From Desulfamplus sp. (GTDB lineage Bacteria; Desulfobacterota; Desulfobacteria; Desulfobacterales; Desulfobacteraceae), in contig JADFZQ010000020.1 in NCBI GenBank assembly GCA_015232455.1, positions 1-62,399 of the forward strand: DNA of 62,399 bases, in the 5' to 3' direction. The notes beneath the pieces were generated by a model, which did no database searches, was not told the origin of the DNA, and saw only the letters and a program-made list of their open reading frames with translations. The translations under genes were made by a program, and so were the position numbers. Positions 18,716-28,136 of this stretch are shown here, piece after piece. Every line of letters begins with the position of its first letter. The stretch's first letter is position 1.

Positions 18716-19891
18716 ATGATCGATATAAACACCATGTCAGTTCTTATAGTTGATGATATGAAAAGCATGAGGCTCTCCATACGCAACATGTTTAAACAAC
18801 TACAGCTCGGCAGCAACATACGCCATGCAGAGAATGGTAAGGAAGCATTGAAAATGCTATCTGAAGTCCATATTGACATGGCAGTAATTGATTGGAATAT
18901 GCCTGTAATGAATGGTATCGAGCTTCTCACTAAGATTAGAAATACAAAAGAGATTAGAGATATGCCAGTCATTATGATTACTGCTGAAGCAGAAAGAGAT
19001 ATTGTCCTCAACGTTGCAGAAACTGATATTGATGCCTATCTGCTTAAACCTTTAACAATGAAATCGCTTGAGGAAAAAGTCAAAATAGTAATATATTCTG
19101 CCAATAATCCAGATAAAGCAACTATTCATCTTCGCAATGCAAGGACTTTTGAAGAGACTGGCGATATAGAAAAAGCAATTGAAGAGACACGACTAGCACT
19201 TCAAGAGAGACCAAAAGCATCAAGAATTTTAAGAAATCTTGGGCTGTTATATCAAAAGATCAATAATGACAACATGACAGAAAAGTGTCTTCAAAAGGCG
19301 GTTGCAGTAAATAGAGAAGATGATGTTTCAAGATTTTTGCTCGTAGATTTTTATTTGAGAAAAAATGATCTACTAAATGCCCTTAATTACTATGAACAGG
19401 CAAGGGTTCTTGGCTCGCAGATCATTTCCAAAGGTGTGGAGATAGGTGAAAGGCTTATTGAAAAAGGTATGTCATCTCAGGCGTTAGATATTTTTACTCG
19501 ACTTATGAGAATATCAAAAGATACCGTTTCGATTAGAGACAATGTTATAAATATATGTATGCAAAATGGTGAGTATGGGTATGTAAAAGAGCTTTTAACC
19601 AACTTGGTTGCAGAACAGCCTGAACGTGTTGATCTTAAACTTAAAGCAGCACAGCTTTATACAAAGCTAAATGAGCCAGAAAAGGCTTTGGAGTTCTATG
19701 AAAATATTAACAGCATTGCTAAAATTGACCGTGATTTGACAGCAGAGGAGTTTATTGATGTAAAGCTAAAACTTGCACGAGCATATATACAAAAAAAGAA
19801 ACCGTTTATTGTAGAGGATTATCTAAAACAGATACTTAAAATTGACCCACAACATGCCATAGCACTGGAACTCAGGAGAAATAACGGCTGA
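18716..19891 (+). CDS. Response regulator with TPR repeats (REC-TPR)
   Basis: The 391-residue protein has an N-terminal receiver (residues 1-125) with acidic VDD at 13-14, phospho-Asp at D59 (AVIDWNMPVMNG), the Thr of MITAE and a late LLKPL lysine. The rest (about 140-391) is a solenoid of tetratricopeptide-like repeats (DIEKAIEETRLALQERPKAS, LNALNYYEQARVLG, EKALEFYENINS). There is no DNA-binding or enzymatic output domain, so output is by protein-protein contact through the TPRs. The ATG at 18716 after GAGGTG is preferred to an upstream in-frame start at 18695. parA begins six bases after the stop, so the receiver and the partition genes are probably cotranscribed. Confidence 0.88.
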   Translation: MIDINTMSVLIVDDMKSMRLSIRNMFKQLQLGSNIRHAENGKEALKMLSEVHIDMAVIDWNMPVMNGIELLTKIRNTKEIRDMPVIMITAEAERDIVLNVAETDIDAYLLKPLTMKSLEEKVKIVIYSANNPDKATIHLRNARTFEETGDIEKAIEETRLALQERPKASRILRNLGLLYQKINNDNMTEKCLQKAVAVNREDDVSRFLLVDFYLRKNDLLNALNYYEQARVLGSQIISKGVEIGERLIEKGMSSQALDIFTRLMRISKDTVSIRDNVINICMQNGEYGYVKELLTNLVAEQPERVDLKLKAAQLYTKLNEPEKALEFYENINSIAKIDRDLTAEEFIDVKLKLARAYIQKKKPFIVEDYLKQILKIDPQHAIALELRRNNG

Positions 19892-19897
19892 AGCATT

Positions 19898-20785
19898 ATG
19901 ACAAAAATAATAACTATTTCAAATCAAAAAGGCGGTGTTGGCAAAACAACCACCGCTGTAAATCTCTCGGCAGCCCTTGCCCAGAAAGGTAAAAAGACTC
20001 TTCTTGTAGATTGCGATCCTCAAGCAAACGCCACAACCGCAATAAGAATAAACAAATCTTCCCTTGATTACTCTCTCTATCATGGGCTTATTGGGGAGGC
20101 AAAGATATTTGACATCATTCAGCCGACAGCTATGGAGAATCTTATGATAGCTCCATCTGATGTTGAGCTTATTGGATTTGAGGTTGAGATGATGGCAGCA
20201 AAAGGCAGAGAAGAGATACTAAAAAAACTTCTTGCAACTTTAAATAGCAATAGATCAGAGATCAATATTAATGCAGATAATAGTTTTGACTTTGACTATA
20301 TAATCATTGACTGCCCGCCATCTTTAAGCCTTCTAACTCTCAATGCCCTTACTGCTGCCCAATCAGTTATTATACCTTTGCAAAGCGAATTTCTTGCATT
20401 AGAGGGTGTTGGACAGTTAATAAAGACTATTAAACTCATCAAACAGTCATTTAATCCATCTCTTAAGATTGAGGGCATTGTTATGACCATGTTTGACAAA
20501 AGAACAAATCTCTCAAGACAGGTTGCCCAAGATGCAGAAGGTTATTTTAAGGAGCTTCTGTTTAAGACTAAGATTCCAAGAAGCGTAAAACTTGGAGAAG
20601 CCCCAAGTTTTGGAATGCCTGTAATCACTTATGATCCATCTTCTTTTGCATCAATTAGCTATCTTGAACTTGCAGATGAACTAATTGCAAAGGAGAGCAA
20701 ATTTGAAAAAGCAATTGAAAAAGAGTTGCCTACAGAAAAAAGCACAGAGCCAATCACCAATTCTGGAGGGTCAACTACAATATGA
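19898..20785 (+). CDS. parA: ParA/Soj-family chromosome partition ATPase
   Basis: The 295-residue protein carries a deviant Walker A motif (NQKGGVGKTTTAVNLSAAL, residues 9-27), a VDCDPQANAT A' motif and a Walker B-like YIIIDCPPSL. This is the chromosomal Soj type, without the N-terminal HTH seen in plasmid P1-type ParA. It forms ATP-dependent dimers on DNA that move or position ParB-parS complexes. The C-terminal 30 residues are Ser/Thr/Glu-rich. The stop overlaps the parB ATG (ATGA). No full consensus parS site was noticed near the genes. Confidence 0.95.
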   Translation: MTKIITISNQKGGVGKTTTAVNLSAALAQKGKKTLLVDCDPQANATTAIRINKSSLDYSLYHGLIGEAKIFDIIQPTAMENLMIAPSDVELIGFEVEMMAAKGREEILKKLLATLNSNRSEININADNSFDFDYIIIDCPPSLSLLTLNALTAAQSVIIPLQSEFLALEGVGQLIKTIKLIKQSFNPSLKIEGIVMTMFDKRTNLSRQVAQDAEGYFKELLFKTKIPRSVKLGEAPSFGMPVITYDPSSFASISYLELADELIAKESKFEKAIEKELPTEKSTEPITNSGGSTTI

Positions 20786-21681
20786 CCGTCAATCTAAAAG
20801 GAATAGGAAAAAAGACGGGGCTTGGCAGGGGAATATCAGCCCTTATTCCAAATATTGACTCGCTTGATATTGATGAAAAGCCAGTTAATTTTTTTATGTG
20901 CAGAGTTGACGATATTGTCCCTAATCGTTTTCAACCCCGTACATCTTTTTCTGAAGAAGAGCTTGAAAAACTTACAAATTCAATAATTGAGCAAGGCATT
21001 TTACAGCCTCTTTTAGTAAGAAAACGCAAAAATGAAAACGGTGCTGAATATGAATTAATTGCAGGAGAGAGAAGGCTTAGAGCTGCAAAACGGGCAAACC
21101 TTGAGCATGTTCCAGCAATTATAAGAGAGATGACAGATGAGCAGGTTCTTGAAGTCTCAATTATTGAGAATGTGCAAAGAGCAAACTTAAATCCTCTTGA
21201 AGAGGCAGAAGCCTACTATAGATTAATAAGCGAATTTCAATATACCCAAGAGATGGTTGCCAAAAAAATTGGAAAAAATAGATCAACAATTGCCAATTTT
21301 CTAAGACTTCGAGGATTGCCAGCACCTATTATGAAGAGCCTTGCAGATGATGAGATAACAATGGGACATGCTCGTGCTATTTTAGGTGCTGTAAATGATG
21401 AGAGCCAGATTAAAATATGGGAGATGGTTGTCTCAAGAAATCTCTCTGTTAGGGCAACTGAACAGCTTGTTAAAAAAGTTAAATCTGAAAAAGAGACTAA
21501 AAAGGGTAATGGACATTCGCACGATATAGATTTAATTAAAAATATCTGTTCTGATCTTACTAATAAGATAAGTTGTCCAGTATCTATAAAAAAGCATGGG
21601 GAAAAAGGTAAATTTGAGATAACTTTTAGAGATAATAAAGAGTTTGAGCAGATTCTTGAATTTTTAAAAAAGCTATCTTGA
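20782..21681 (+). CDS. parB: ParB/Spo0J-family partition protein
   Basis: The 299-residue protein has the ParB N-terminal CTPase fold with GERRLRAAKRANLEHVPAII (the box II GERRxRA motif), preceded by QGILQPLLVR and followed by ENVQRANLNPLEEAEAYYRL. An HTH comes next (YTQEMVAKKIGKNRSTIANFLRL), with a C-terminal dimerisation region. The leading GIGKKTGLGRGISALIP is the usual ParA-contact peptide. It binds parS and spreads as a CTP clamp. ATGA overlap with parA shows one operon. Confidence 0.95.
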   Translation: MTVNLKGIGKKTGLGRGISALIPNIDSLDIDEKPVNFFMCRVDDIVPNRFQPRTSFSEEELEKLTNSIIEQGILQPLLVRKRKNENGAEYELIAGERRLRAAKRANLEHVPAIIREMTDEQVLEVSIIENVQRANLNPLEEAEAYYRLISEFQYTQEMVAKKIGKNRSTIANFLRLRGLPAPIMKSLADDEITMGHARAILGAVNDESQIKIWEMVVSRNLSVRATEQLVKKVKSEKETKKGNGHSHDIDLIKNICSDLTNKISCPVSIKKHGEKGKFEITFRDNKEFEQILEFLKKLS

Positions 21682-21700
21682 ATTAATCTTTGAATAAAAT

Positions 21701-21735
21701 TAGCTCTTAGCTTTAGCTTAGGGTGATAAATGAAA
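21701..21735 (+). repeat. Short interspersed palindrome, family 2 copy 1
   Basis: The gap between parB and the IspH fusion holds TAGCTCTTAGCTTTAGCTTAGGGTGATAAA-like sequence. It closely matches the complement of 52687-52720 (GAGCTTTAGCTCTGGGTGACAAA). The core is a near-palindrome around AGCTTTAGCT. A third related site lies at 34166-34222. There is no coding capacity. Divergence is substantial, so common origin is likely but not certain. Confidence 0.5.
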
Positions 21736-21754
21736 GTAAAAACTTAAAGTAGTT

Positions 21755-23737
21755 ATGAAAATTACTATCGCAAAAACAGCAGGATTTTGTATGGGTGTCC
21801 GCAGGGCTGTTGATATGGTCTTAGATGCTGCCAATAAAACATCTGACCCTATTTGCACTTATGGTCCTTTGATTCACAACCCTCAAGTTCTAAATATGCT
21901 TGAGGAGAAAGGAATTCCTGTAATGCACCATATTCCTGAAAAAGGGGAAGGAACGGTTCTTATTCGTGCACATGGTGTGCCACCAGATGAACATAAATCT
22001 CTTGAAAATGCTGGTTTTAAAGTTATTAATGCAACCTGCCCTAAAGTTATAAGAGTTCAGACCATAATTAGGAAACATGCTAAAAAAGGTTTTGCCACTA
22101 TAATAATAGGAGATAAGGATCACCCTGAAGTTAAAGGGCTTATGGGTTATGCCAAGTCAGTGGAAAATTTTCAATTTGGCACTGAGTATGAAAAACCTCA
22201 AATTAATAAAAAAAATGATGGAGTTGAATTTAGTAGAGAATACGGGGATTCTGAAACTAATATAGGAGGCTATACAGTATCAACTATCGAAGAGCTTTCT
22301 AACCTTCCAAAATTTGAAAAGGCAATCGTCGTTGCCCAGACAACACAAGATACGGCGTTATATGATTCTATAAAAGATTGGGTATTAAAAAATTGTCCGT
22401 ATTACAAAATTTTTGACACAATCTGTGATTCAACAGAAAAGAGACAAAAAGAGACCCGCGAGATTGCACAACAAAGTGATGCAGTTATTGTAGTTGGTGG
22501 TAAAGATAGCGGAAATACAAGAAGACTTGCCCAAATTGCTTTTGAAACACTCTCTAATCGGCAGCACCATTTTAAAACTTATCATTCAAGAAATGCTGAA
22601 ACTATTGCCCACAATATAAATAAGAGTGATTATTTAAACTCAGAGACGGTTAAGAAAGCTGCTCCATTTGCTCTTCATATTGAAGATGTGTCAGAGCTTG
22701 ATATGGCAGCTCTTTCTCAAGCTCAATCTATTGCTATTACAGCAGGTGCATCAACTCCAAACTGGATAATAAAAAAAAGTTGTCGTGCAATTGAAAATGC
22801 TCTTCAAAAAGATGTGCATTCGCTAAAAGCGTATCTTCTTAGAGTTAGAGATTTTATGCTAAAGAGCAATTTTCTTCTTGCAATTGGTGCTGGAAGTTTA
22901 ACTTACGCATGTTCAGAGCTTCAAAACATTGACCATAATCTAATTCATGCCTCTATTTCTATGCTCTATATTTTATCTATGCAAATTCTGAACAATCTAT
23001 TTTCTATAAAATCAGATAGATACAATAATCCAGAAAGAGCTGAATTTTATGAGCTTAATAAAACAATACTTGCGGCTATAGCTATTTTAAGTGGTGCAGG
23101 AGGGCTTTTTCTCTCATTTACAACTGGAATTATTCCATTTGTAATTATCTCTTTTATGAGTATTCTTGGACTTCTTTATAATCAAAAAATTTTTCCGGAT
23201 TCTGAATCTTTTCCTAAGATTCACTTTTTAGGACGGCGAATAACAAAAATAAAAGATATTCCAGGGTCAAAGACAATTCTTATTGCTGCTGCATGGGGAA
23301 CTGTAACATCAATTTTACCAGCTCTATCAAACTCTAATAATGCAAATTTAATAACATCAATTGAAATTTTGTTTGTTATTCCATTTATTTTTTCAGCATC
23401 ACTTTTATTTGGCAGAACAGCTTTTTTTGCAATTTTAGAGATGCAAGGAGATAGAATAACAGGTAAAGAGACAATTCCAATTATATTAGGAGAGAAGAAG
23501 AGTCAAAAACTTATCCAAAATACCCTTTTATTTGCATCAATAATCCTTTTTTTATCCGCCTTGTTAGGTCTAGTCCCGACATCAGCATTATTAATTGCAA
23601 CTGTTCCATTATCAATGCTCTATTTTATAAAGCTACATGAAAAAGGAAAGATTGAGCATAATATGCAATTAGAATTTATCATAGAATCCCATTTTATCCT
23701 TGCTGGTATAATAACCCTATTTTCTTGTTGTGTATAA
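21755..23737 (+). CDS. ispH: IspH (LytB) fused to a UbiA-type prenyltransferase-like domain
   Basis: The protein has 660 residues. Residues 1-350 are 4-hydroxy-3-methylbut-2-enyl diphosphate reductase: the three [4Fe-4S] cysteines are C12 (AGFCMGV), C95 (NATCPKV) and C224 (DTICDST), with H41, H74 and H123 for substrate and an ASTPNWII C-terminal motif. A roughly 30-residue insert lies around 141-170. Residues 360-660 are a polytopic UbiA-like domain with about eight membrane segments. Its first motif is NNLFSIKSD (413-421), degenerate against NDxxDxxxD, and its second is EMQGDRITG with an E in place of the first Asp. The frame is continuous with no internal stop. IspH makes IPP/DMAPP and UbiA proteins use prenyl diphosphates, so channelling is conceivable. 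The altered Asp motifs make catalysis by the second half uncertain. Confidence 0.87.
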   Translation: MKITIAKTAGFCMGVRRAVDMVLDAANKTSDPICTYGPLIHNPQVLNMLEEKGIPVMHHIPEKGEGTVLIRAHGVPPDEHKSLENAGFKVINATCPKVIRVQTIIRKHAKKGFATIIIGDKDHPEVKGLMGYAKSVENFQFGTEYEKPQINKKNDGVEFSREYGDSETNIGGYTVSTIEELSNLPKFEKAIVVAQTTQDTALYDSIKDWVLKNCPYYKIFDTICDSTEKRQKETREIAQQSDAVIVVGGKDSGNTRRLAQIAFETLSNRQHHFKTYHSRNAETIAHNINKSDYLNSETVKKAAPFALHIEDVSELDMAALSQAQSIAITAGASTPNWIIKKSCRAIENALQKDVHSLKAYLLRVRDFMLKSNFLLAIGAGSLTYACSELQNIDHNLIHASISMLYILSMQILNNLFSIKSDRYNNPERAEFYELNKTILAAIAILSGAGGLFLSFTTGIIPFVIISFMSILGLLYNQKIFPDSESFPKIHFLGRRITKIKDIPGSKTILIAAAWGTVTSILPALSNSNNANLITSIEILFVIPFIFSASLLFGRTAFFAILEMQGDRITGKETIPIILGEKKSQKLIQNTLLFASIILFLSALLGLVPTSALLIATVPLSMLYFIKLHEKGKIEHNMQLEFIIESHFILAGIITLFSCCV

Positions 23738-23777
23738 AAACCGATACTTCGCTAAAGTTTAGTTCAATAGTAATGAT

Positions 23778-23816
23778 AAATAGTAGTTTAATGGTAAGTA
23801 TATTAAACTACTATTT
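23778..23816. terminator. Strong hairpin before the restriction-modification genes
   Basis: AAATAGTAGTTTAAT (23778-23792), a 9-base loop, then the exact complement (23802-23816), followed by TATATG. The 15-bp stem lies 41 bases after the IspH fusion stop and 46 bases before the endonuclease start. With a TTTTAT-like end it can act as a terminator of the upstream gene. It may equally control restriction gene expression. Confidence 0.6.
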
Positions 23817-23861
23817 TATATGAGAATAGAACTTTGAGAATAAAGAGACAAAAGGCAATAG

Positions 23862-24542
23862 ATGAATTTAGAAGAGTTTAAAAATAAGTTTCAGGATTTA
23901 AAGAATAAAGGATTTATCAAATCACTTAGAAAAGGACCAACAGGAATTGGACTTACTTTTGAAACTTTAATGGGGCTGAAAGAAAACAATTTAGCTCTAC
24001 CTGATATAGATGGGATTGAGATTAAAGCACATAGAGATAATTCAAAGAGTATGATTACTCTTTTTACTTTTAACAAAAAAGTATGGCAAGTAAACCCATT
24101 AGAAGCAATTCGTAAATATGGTAGTTATGATGATAATGGGAGACTTGGAATGTATTATACTATGTCTCTAACTCCAAATAGTGCGGGACTCTTTTTAACA
24201 GTTGATAATAAGCAAATATCTGTGCAGCATATATCAGGCGAAATTATTGCAACATGGCAATTATCCAATCTTGCGGAAAGATTTTCACAAAAAATTCCAG
24301 CATTATTATTTATTTCAGCACACACTGAAGAGAGAGCAGGTATAGAATATTTCCATTTTTATAGAGGACAATTAATGCAAGACACAACACAAGATTTATT
24401 GTCAGAACTATTTAGAACTGGAAACTTATTAGTTGATTTAAGGCTGCATGATAAAAAAACAAGTGCAAGAAATCATGGAACAGGTTTTAGAACATTTGAA
24501 GATAAATTGCCTTTATTATTCAAAAAAATAGAAGATATATGA
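23862..24542 (+). CDS. Type II restriction endonuclease, MvaI/BcnI family
   Basis: The 226-residue protein has the N-terminal hallmark of the MvaI/BcnI family: GPTGIGLTFETLMGLKENN (residues 25-43), then LPDIDGIEIKAHR (45-57), with the PD...ExK-type catalytic Asp, Glu and Lys. Family members are MutH-like monomeric enzymes that cut CC(W/S)GG-type sites. The exact target here cannot be read from sequence. Its TGA overlaps the ATG of the methyltransferase (ATGA). The endonuclease gene comes first, which normally requires tight control of its expression. It ends close to the standard length, so it looks intact. Confidence 0.85.
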   Translation: MNLEEFKNKFQDLKNKGFIKSLRKGPTGIGLTFETLMGLKENNLALPDIDGIEIKAHRDNSKSMITLFTFNKKVWQVNPLEAIRKYGSYDDNGRLGMYYTMSLTPNSAGLFLTVDNKQISVQHISGEIIATWQLSNLAERFSQKIPALLFISAHTEERAGIEYFHFYRGQLMQDTTQDLLSELFRTGNLLVDLRLHDKKTSARNHGTGFRTFEDKLPLLFKKIEDI

Positions 24543-25789
24543 TTATGAATGCGGAACAAAAATATATTGATATATCGTGGGATTTTAGATCAGCTAATAC
24601 TAAACAATATACACATTGTTACCATAATTATCCTGCAATGATGATACCTCAAATTGCACATAGGCTCATTGAACTTTATGGTAAGAATGCAAAAACACTA
24701 TTTGACCCATATTGTGGAACAGGAACTTCTCTTGTCGAAGCAAACTTACAAGGTATTAATGCTTTTGGCACAGATATAAACCCAATGGCACGCTTAATAG
24801 CAGAGGCTAAAACAACATTAATTGAGTTGCAAATATTGGATTTGTATCTAAAAGAGTTTAATGATTTTCTGTTTTCTTTGGTTTTTGGTATTCAAAAACC
24901 AAATATTGTAATGACTAATTTCAAAAATATTGACTTTTGGTTTACAAAAGAAGTCAAAGAAAAACTTGCAGTAATAAAGTGGTTTATCAACAGTATTAAA
25001 GATGAGAATATTAAGAAATTTTTCTTAGTAGCATTTAGCGAAACGATCAGAGAAAGCAGTTTAACAAGGAACAGCGAATTCAAACTATATAGAATGTCAG
25101 AAAAACAGAGGGTAAATTTTAATCCTGATGTTTATGGAGCAATTAACTACAAGTTAGCTCGCAACAGAATAGGATTAAAAGATTATATAACACAAAAGAA
25201 AAATAGTTCAGAAACTAAAATTTATGCTTTTGATTCATCAAAAAATATCTCCGAAATAGAAGAAGAGTCTATTGATATAGTTGTAACATCACCGCCTTAT
25301 GGAGATAGCAAAACTACAGTCGCTTATGGTCAATTTTCAAGATTATCCAATCAATGGCTTGGTTTTGAAAATGCAAGCCAGCTTGATAACCAATTAATGG
25401 GCGGCAAACTACAAAATATTAAAAATAGTGGTATTGATATTGTAGATAATCTTGTTGCAAAAATAGCTGATAAAGATGAAAAAAGAGCAAAAGAAGTTTA
25501 TAGCTTTTATAAAGATTACATCAACTCTATCTCTAATGTTTCTAAAGTTATAAAGAAAAATGGATATGCTTGTTATGTAGTTGGAAACAGAAGAGTAAAA
25601 GATATAACACTACCAACTGATGAAATAACGAAATATATATTTCAAGAACATGGTTTTGAGTATAAAAATACTTTTATTCGTAATATACCAAATAAAAGAA
25701 TGCCAAGTAAAAATAGTCCTACAAATGAAATAGGAAAGAAAGCAACAACGATGAATAAAGAGTATATTGTAATTGTTCAAAAACAGTAA
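24539..25789 (+). CDS. DNA methyltransferase of the type II R-M pair (probably N4-cytosine)
   Basis: The 416-residue protein has the AdoMet motif FDPYCGTGTSLVEANLQG (residues about 59-76) and, after a long target-recognition stretch, the catalytic motif VTSPPYGDSKTT (about 249-260). A Ser-Pro-Pro-Tyr tetrad points to an exocyclic amino methyltransferase, most often N4-cytosine. That fits the MvaI/BcnI partner, whose cognate enzymes are m4C methylases. It protects the host sites. A second ATG six bases downstream (24545) could also serve as start. The pair lies between the ispH fusion and the DUF342 gene, with no transposase beside it. Confidence 0.86.
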   Translation: MIMNAEQKYIDISWDFRSANTKQYTHCYHNYPAMMIPQIAHRLIELYGKNAKTLFDPYCGTGTSLVEANLQGINAFGTDINPMARLIAEAKTTLIELQILDLYLKEFNDFLFSLVFGIQKPNIVMTNFKNIDFWFTKEVKEKLAVIKWFINSIKDENIKKFFLVAFSETIRESSLTRNSEFKLYRMSEKQRVNFNPDVYGAINYKLARNRIGLKDYITQKKNSSETKIYAFDSSKNISEIEEESIDIVVTSPPYGDSKTTVAYGQFSRLSNQWLGFENASQLDNQLMGGKLQNIKNSGIDIVDNLVAKIADKDEKRAKEVYSFYKDYINSISNVSKVIKKNGYACYVVGNRRVKDITLPTDEITKYIFQEHGFEYKNTFIRNIPNKRMPSKNSPTNEIGKKATTMNKEYIVIVQKQ

Positions 25790-25899
25790 AAAAAGGCAAC
25801 CATCTGCTTCATTAACCACAAAAAACGTGGCTGTGAGCTTAGTGATATATTTTAACCTACGTTATTTCACTTTTACGTATAAATTAAATTGAATCTAAT

Positions 25900-28086
25900 A
25901 TGGCAAACATCAACCAAATTACAGGTTTAGGTCTAACAGTTGGAGAGCTTGCAGTAAAACATGGAATCATAACTGTAGCTAATCTTGAAAAAGCTATGAA
26001 AACTTGTGCCGATCTTGAGAACAGATATGACGCAATACCTGAATATTTAGTTGCCCAAACTCTTATTTCACAAAAAGATTGCGATAAGCTCTTATCTCTT
26101 TCAAGAGCTATGGTTGCAAGGGGACAAGATATAAAATTTGGAACTATTGCTATTCAAAAAGGCTTTATCACCCACTCTATGCTTGATTTAGCATTAGATG
26201 AACAGGCATCGCTTTTAAAAAATAGAAAAAAATATGCTTTGCTTGGTAATATTTTGGTTGATGCTGGAATGCTTACGTCCCAACAGCGAGATATTATTTT
26301 AAATGAACAGAACCGTTACAATAATAGTGATGGCGAACAACAACACTCTTCTGATGGTTTTGAACAATTTTCTGAAAGTAGTGAAATAGGAAGCAAAGAT
26401 AAGGGTAAAACAGTAAATTTTAAAGGTGATAGTAAAAACTTAGCACAAGCAGAAGTTTTCCCTTCTGGCATTAGGTTAATTATTAAAGGTGATGGAAATG
26501 CTGCATATTTTCTTAAGAATGAGAAATTTAATAAAGATATGAGCATAGGTCAGATAAAAGAGCTTTTAGCGTCTCGTAATATTATTCATGGTATTGTTGA
26601 TAACACTCTTATCCAGAAATTCATTGATTCTGATATATATTTAACCAAACCTTTTAAGATTGCCCAAGGAAATGCTCCGATAGAGGGTCAAAATGCCACA
26701 GTTCAATATTTTTTTACAAAAAATAGATTAAAAGCTGGAACTATTAGAGAAGATGGGACAATTGATTTCCGCGAAAGGGGAAACATTCCGCAGGTTGAAA
26801 AAGGTGCTGTTTTAGCCATTAAAAAAAATGCTGTTCAGGGTCAGGTCGGAAAAAATATCTTTAATGATACAGTTAGAGTTATGCCAACAAGGGATATAAG
26901 GCTTAAAGCTGGAAAAGGTGCAACTATTACTGAAGATAAACTTAAGGTTATAGCTGCTGTATCTGGACACCCAAAATTGGGATCAGATGGCACAATATAT
27001 GTTTATGACACCTTTGTTATTGAGGGAGATGTAGATTTTAAGAGCGGCAATATAGATTATCAAGGTGATGTAAATGTAAAGGGGTGTATTCAAAATGGAT
27101 TTAGGGTAAAGGCTCATAACCTCCGTGCTGAAGAGATAGACGGTGCAACTGTCATTGCACAAGGTAATATTATTGTTGAGCAGGGTATTAACGAATCTAA
27201 AATATCTTCACAAGGCTATGTTTCTGCAAAGTTTATCCAAAACTCGACAATATCTTGCGTAGGTGATCTAAAAACAGAAAAAGAGATTGTGGAGTCTAAT
27301 ATTGAATGTAGTGGAGCGTGTAATATTAGGGGAGTTATAATCTCTTCAAAAATTTCGGCAAAAATGGGGGTTTATGCAAAGCAAATTGGAATGGAAAAAG
27401 CACCTCCTGCTGTTATTCGTGTTGGAGTAGATACTTTTGCAGTAAGAACTCTTGAAAAACTTGAAAAAGATATTGAAGATAGAAAAGAGATAAATAAAAA
27501 GTTAAGAGATACCATTGCCATATTAGAGCTTGAAATTGAATCTAATGAAGATAAAATTCTTCGTCTAACTCTTATTAAAGAGCAGTATGAAGATGAGCGT
27601 ATGGATATTTTATCTTCAATCTCATCGATAGATAGCTCAAAAGAGAAGGCAAAATCAAAACATCTGCAATCAGAGCTTAACCGTGTTACCAAAAATAGTA
27701 ATGAGACAAGCCGTAAACTTGTAGTTTGCCATGATAGTATAAGAGCTATTAGAGATACTATTGAACAAAATTATCAACAGGTGAAAGAGAATGAAGCCCA
27801 GATAGATTCATTTTTAAAAGAAAAAGATACTCTATCTGAATGGATTGAGAAAAACCCGGGTATTGCGGTCATAAAAGTTGATGAATACATTATGGCAGGC
27901 ACTTATGTTTATGGAAAATATGCTGATGATAACATCAAATCAAGCGTAAAGGGTGTTTTTATAAGAGAAGATCAGGTGAGCCGCTCAGTTGTAAGAGATA
28001 ATTCGATAAAAGATAGCTTAAATAGAGAAAATTTTGGCAAGGATAATATTGCTAATTTATGGAAAATGTATATTACAAAAATATGA
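25900..28086 (+). CDS. DUF342/FapA-family protein with GspE-N-like domains
   Basis: The 728-residue protein has at its N-terminus (residues 1-140) three copies of a helical unit (GELAVKHGIITVANLEKAM; GTIAIQKGFITHSMLDLAL; GNILVDAGMLTSQQRDIIL) like the T2SS/PilB N-terminal domain. Residues about 185-520 form the DUF342 (FapA) beta-solenoid: GTIREDGTIDFRERGNIPQV, IEGDVDFKSGNIDYQGDVNV, and successive short strands. Then comes a coiled coil (about 520-640) and a polymer-like C-terminus. FapA-like proteins localise flagellar or other polar machinery in some bacteria; this one has no flagellar neighbours here. The 110-base gap before it holds no clear element. Confidence 0.83.
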   Translation: MANINQITGLGLTVGELAVKHGIITVANLEKAMKTCADLENRYDAIPEYLVAQTLISQKDCDKLLSLSRAMVARGQDIKFGTIAIQKGFITHSMLDLALDEQASLLKNRKKYALLGNILVDAGMLTSQQRDIILNEQNRYNNSDGEQQHSSDGFEQFSESSEIGSKDKGKTVNFKGDSKNLAQAEVFPSGIRLIIKGDGNAAYFLKNEKFNKDMSIGQIKELLASRNIIHGIVDNTLIQKFIDSDIYLTKPFKIAQGNAPIEGQNATVQYFFTKNRLKAGTIREDGTIDFRERGNIPQVEKGAVLAIKKNAVQGQVGKNIFNDTVRVMPTRDIRLKAGKGATITEDKLKVIAAVSGHPKLGSDGTIYVYDTFVIEGDVDFKSGNIDYQGDVNVKGCIQNGFRVKAHNLRAEEIDGATVIAQGNIIVEQGINESKISSQGYVSAKFIQNSTISCVGDLKTEKEIVESNIECSGACNIRGVIISSKISAKMGVYAKQIGMEKAPPAVIRVGVDTFAVRTLEKLEKDIEDRKEINKKLRDTIAILELEIESNEDKILRLTLIKEQYEDERMDILSSISSIDSSKEKAKSKHLQSELNRVTKNSNETSRKLVVCHDSIRAIRDTIEQNYQQVKENEAQIDSFLKEKDTLSEWIEKNPGIAVIKVDEYIMAGTYVYGKYADDNIKSSVKGVFIREDQVSRSVVRDNSIKDSLNRENFGKDNIANLWKMYITKI

Positions 28087-28136
28087 TATATTATTTTTGT
28101 AATTAAATAAGCAAGATTTTCAATAAGGATATTTTT

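Noticed and set aside
19898-21760. A parS site beside parA-parB
   Set aside because: No TGTTTCACGTGAAACA or close match was noticed in or between these genes; a computed search would be needed for degenerate sites.
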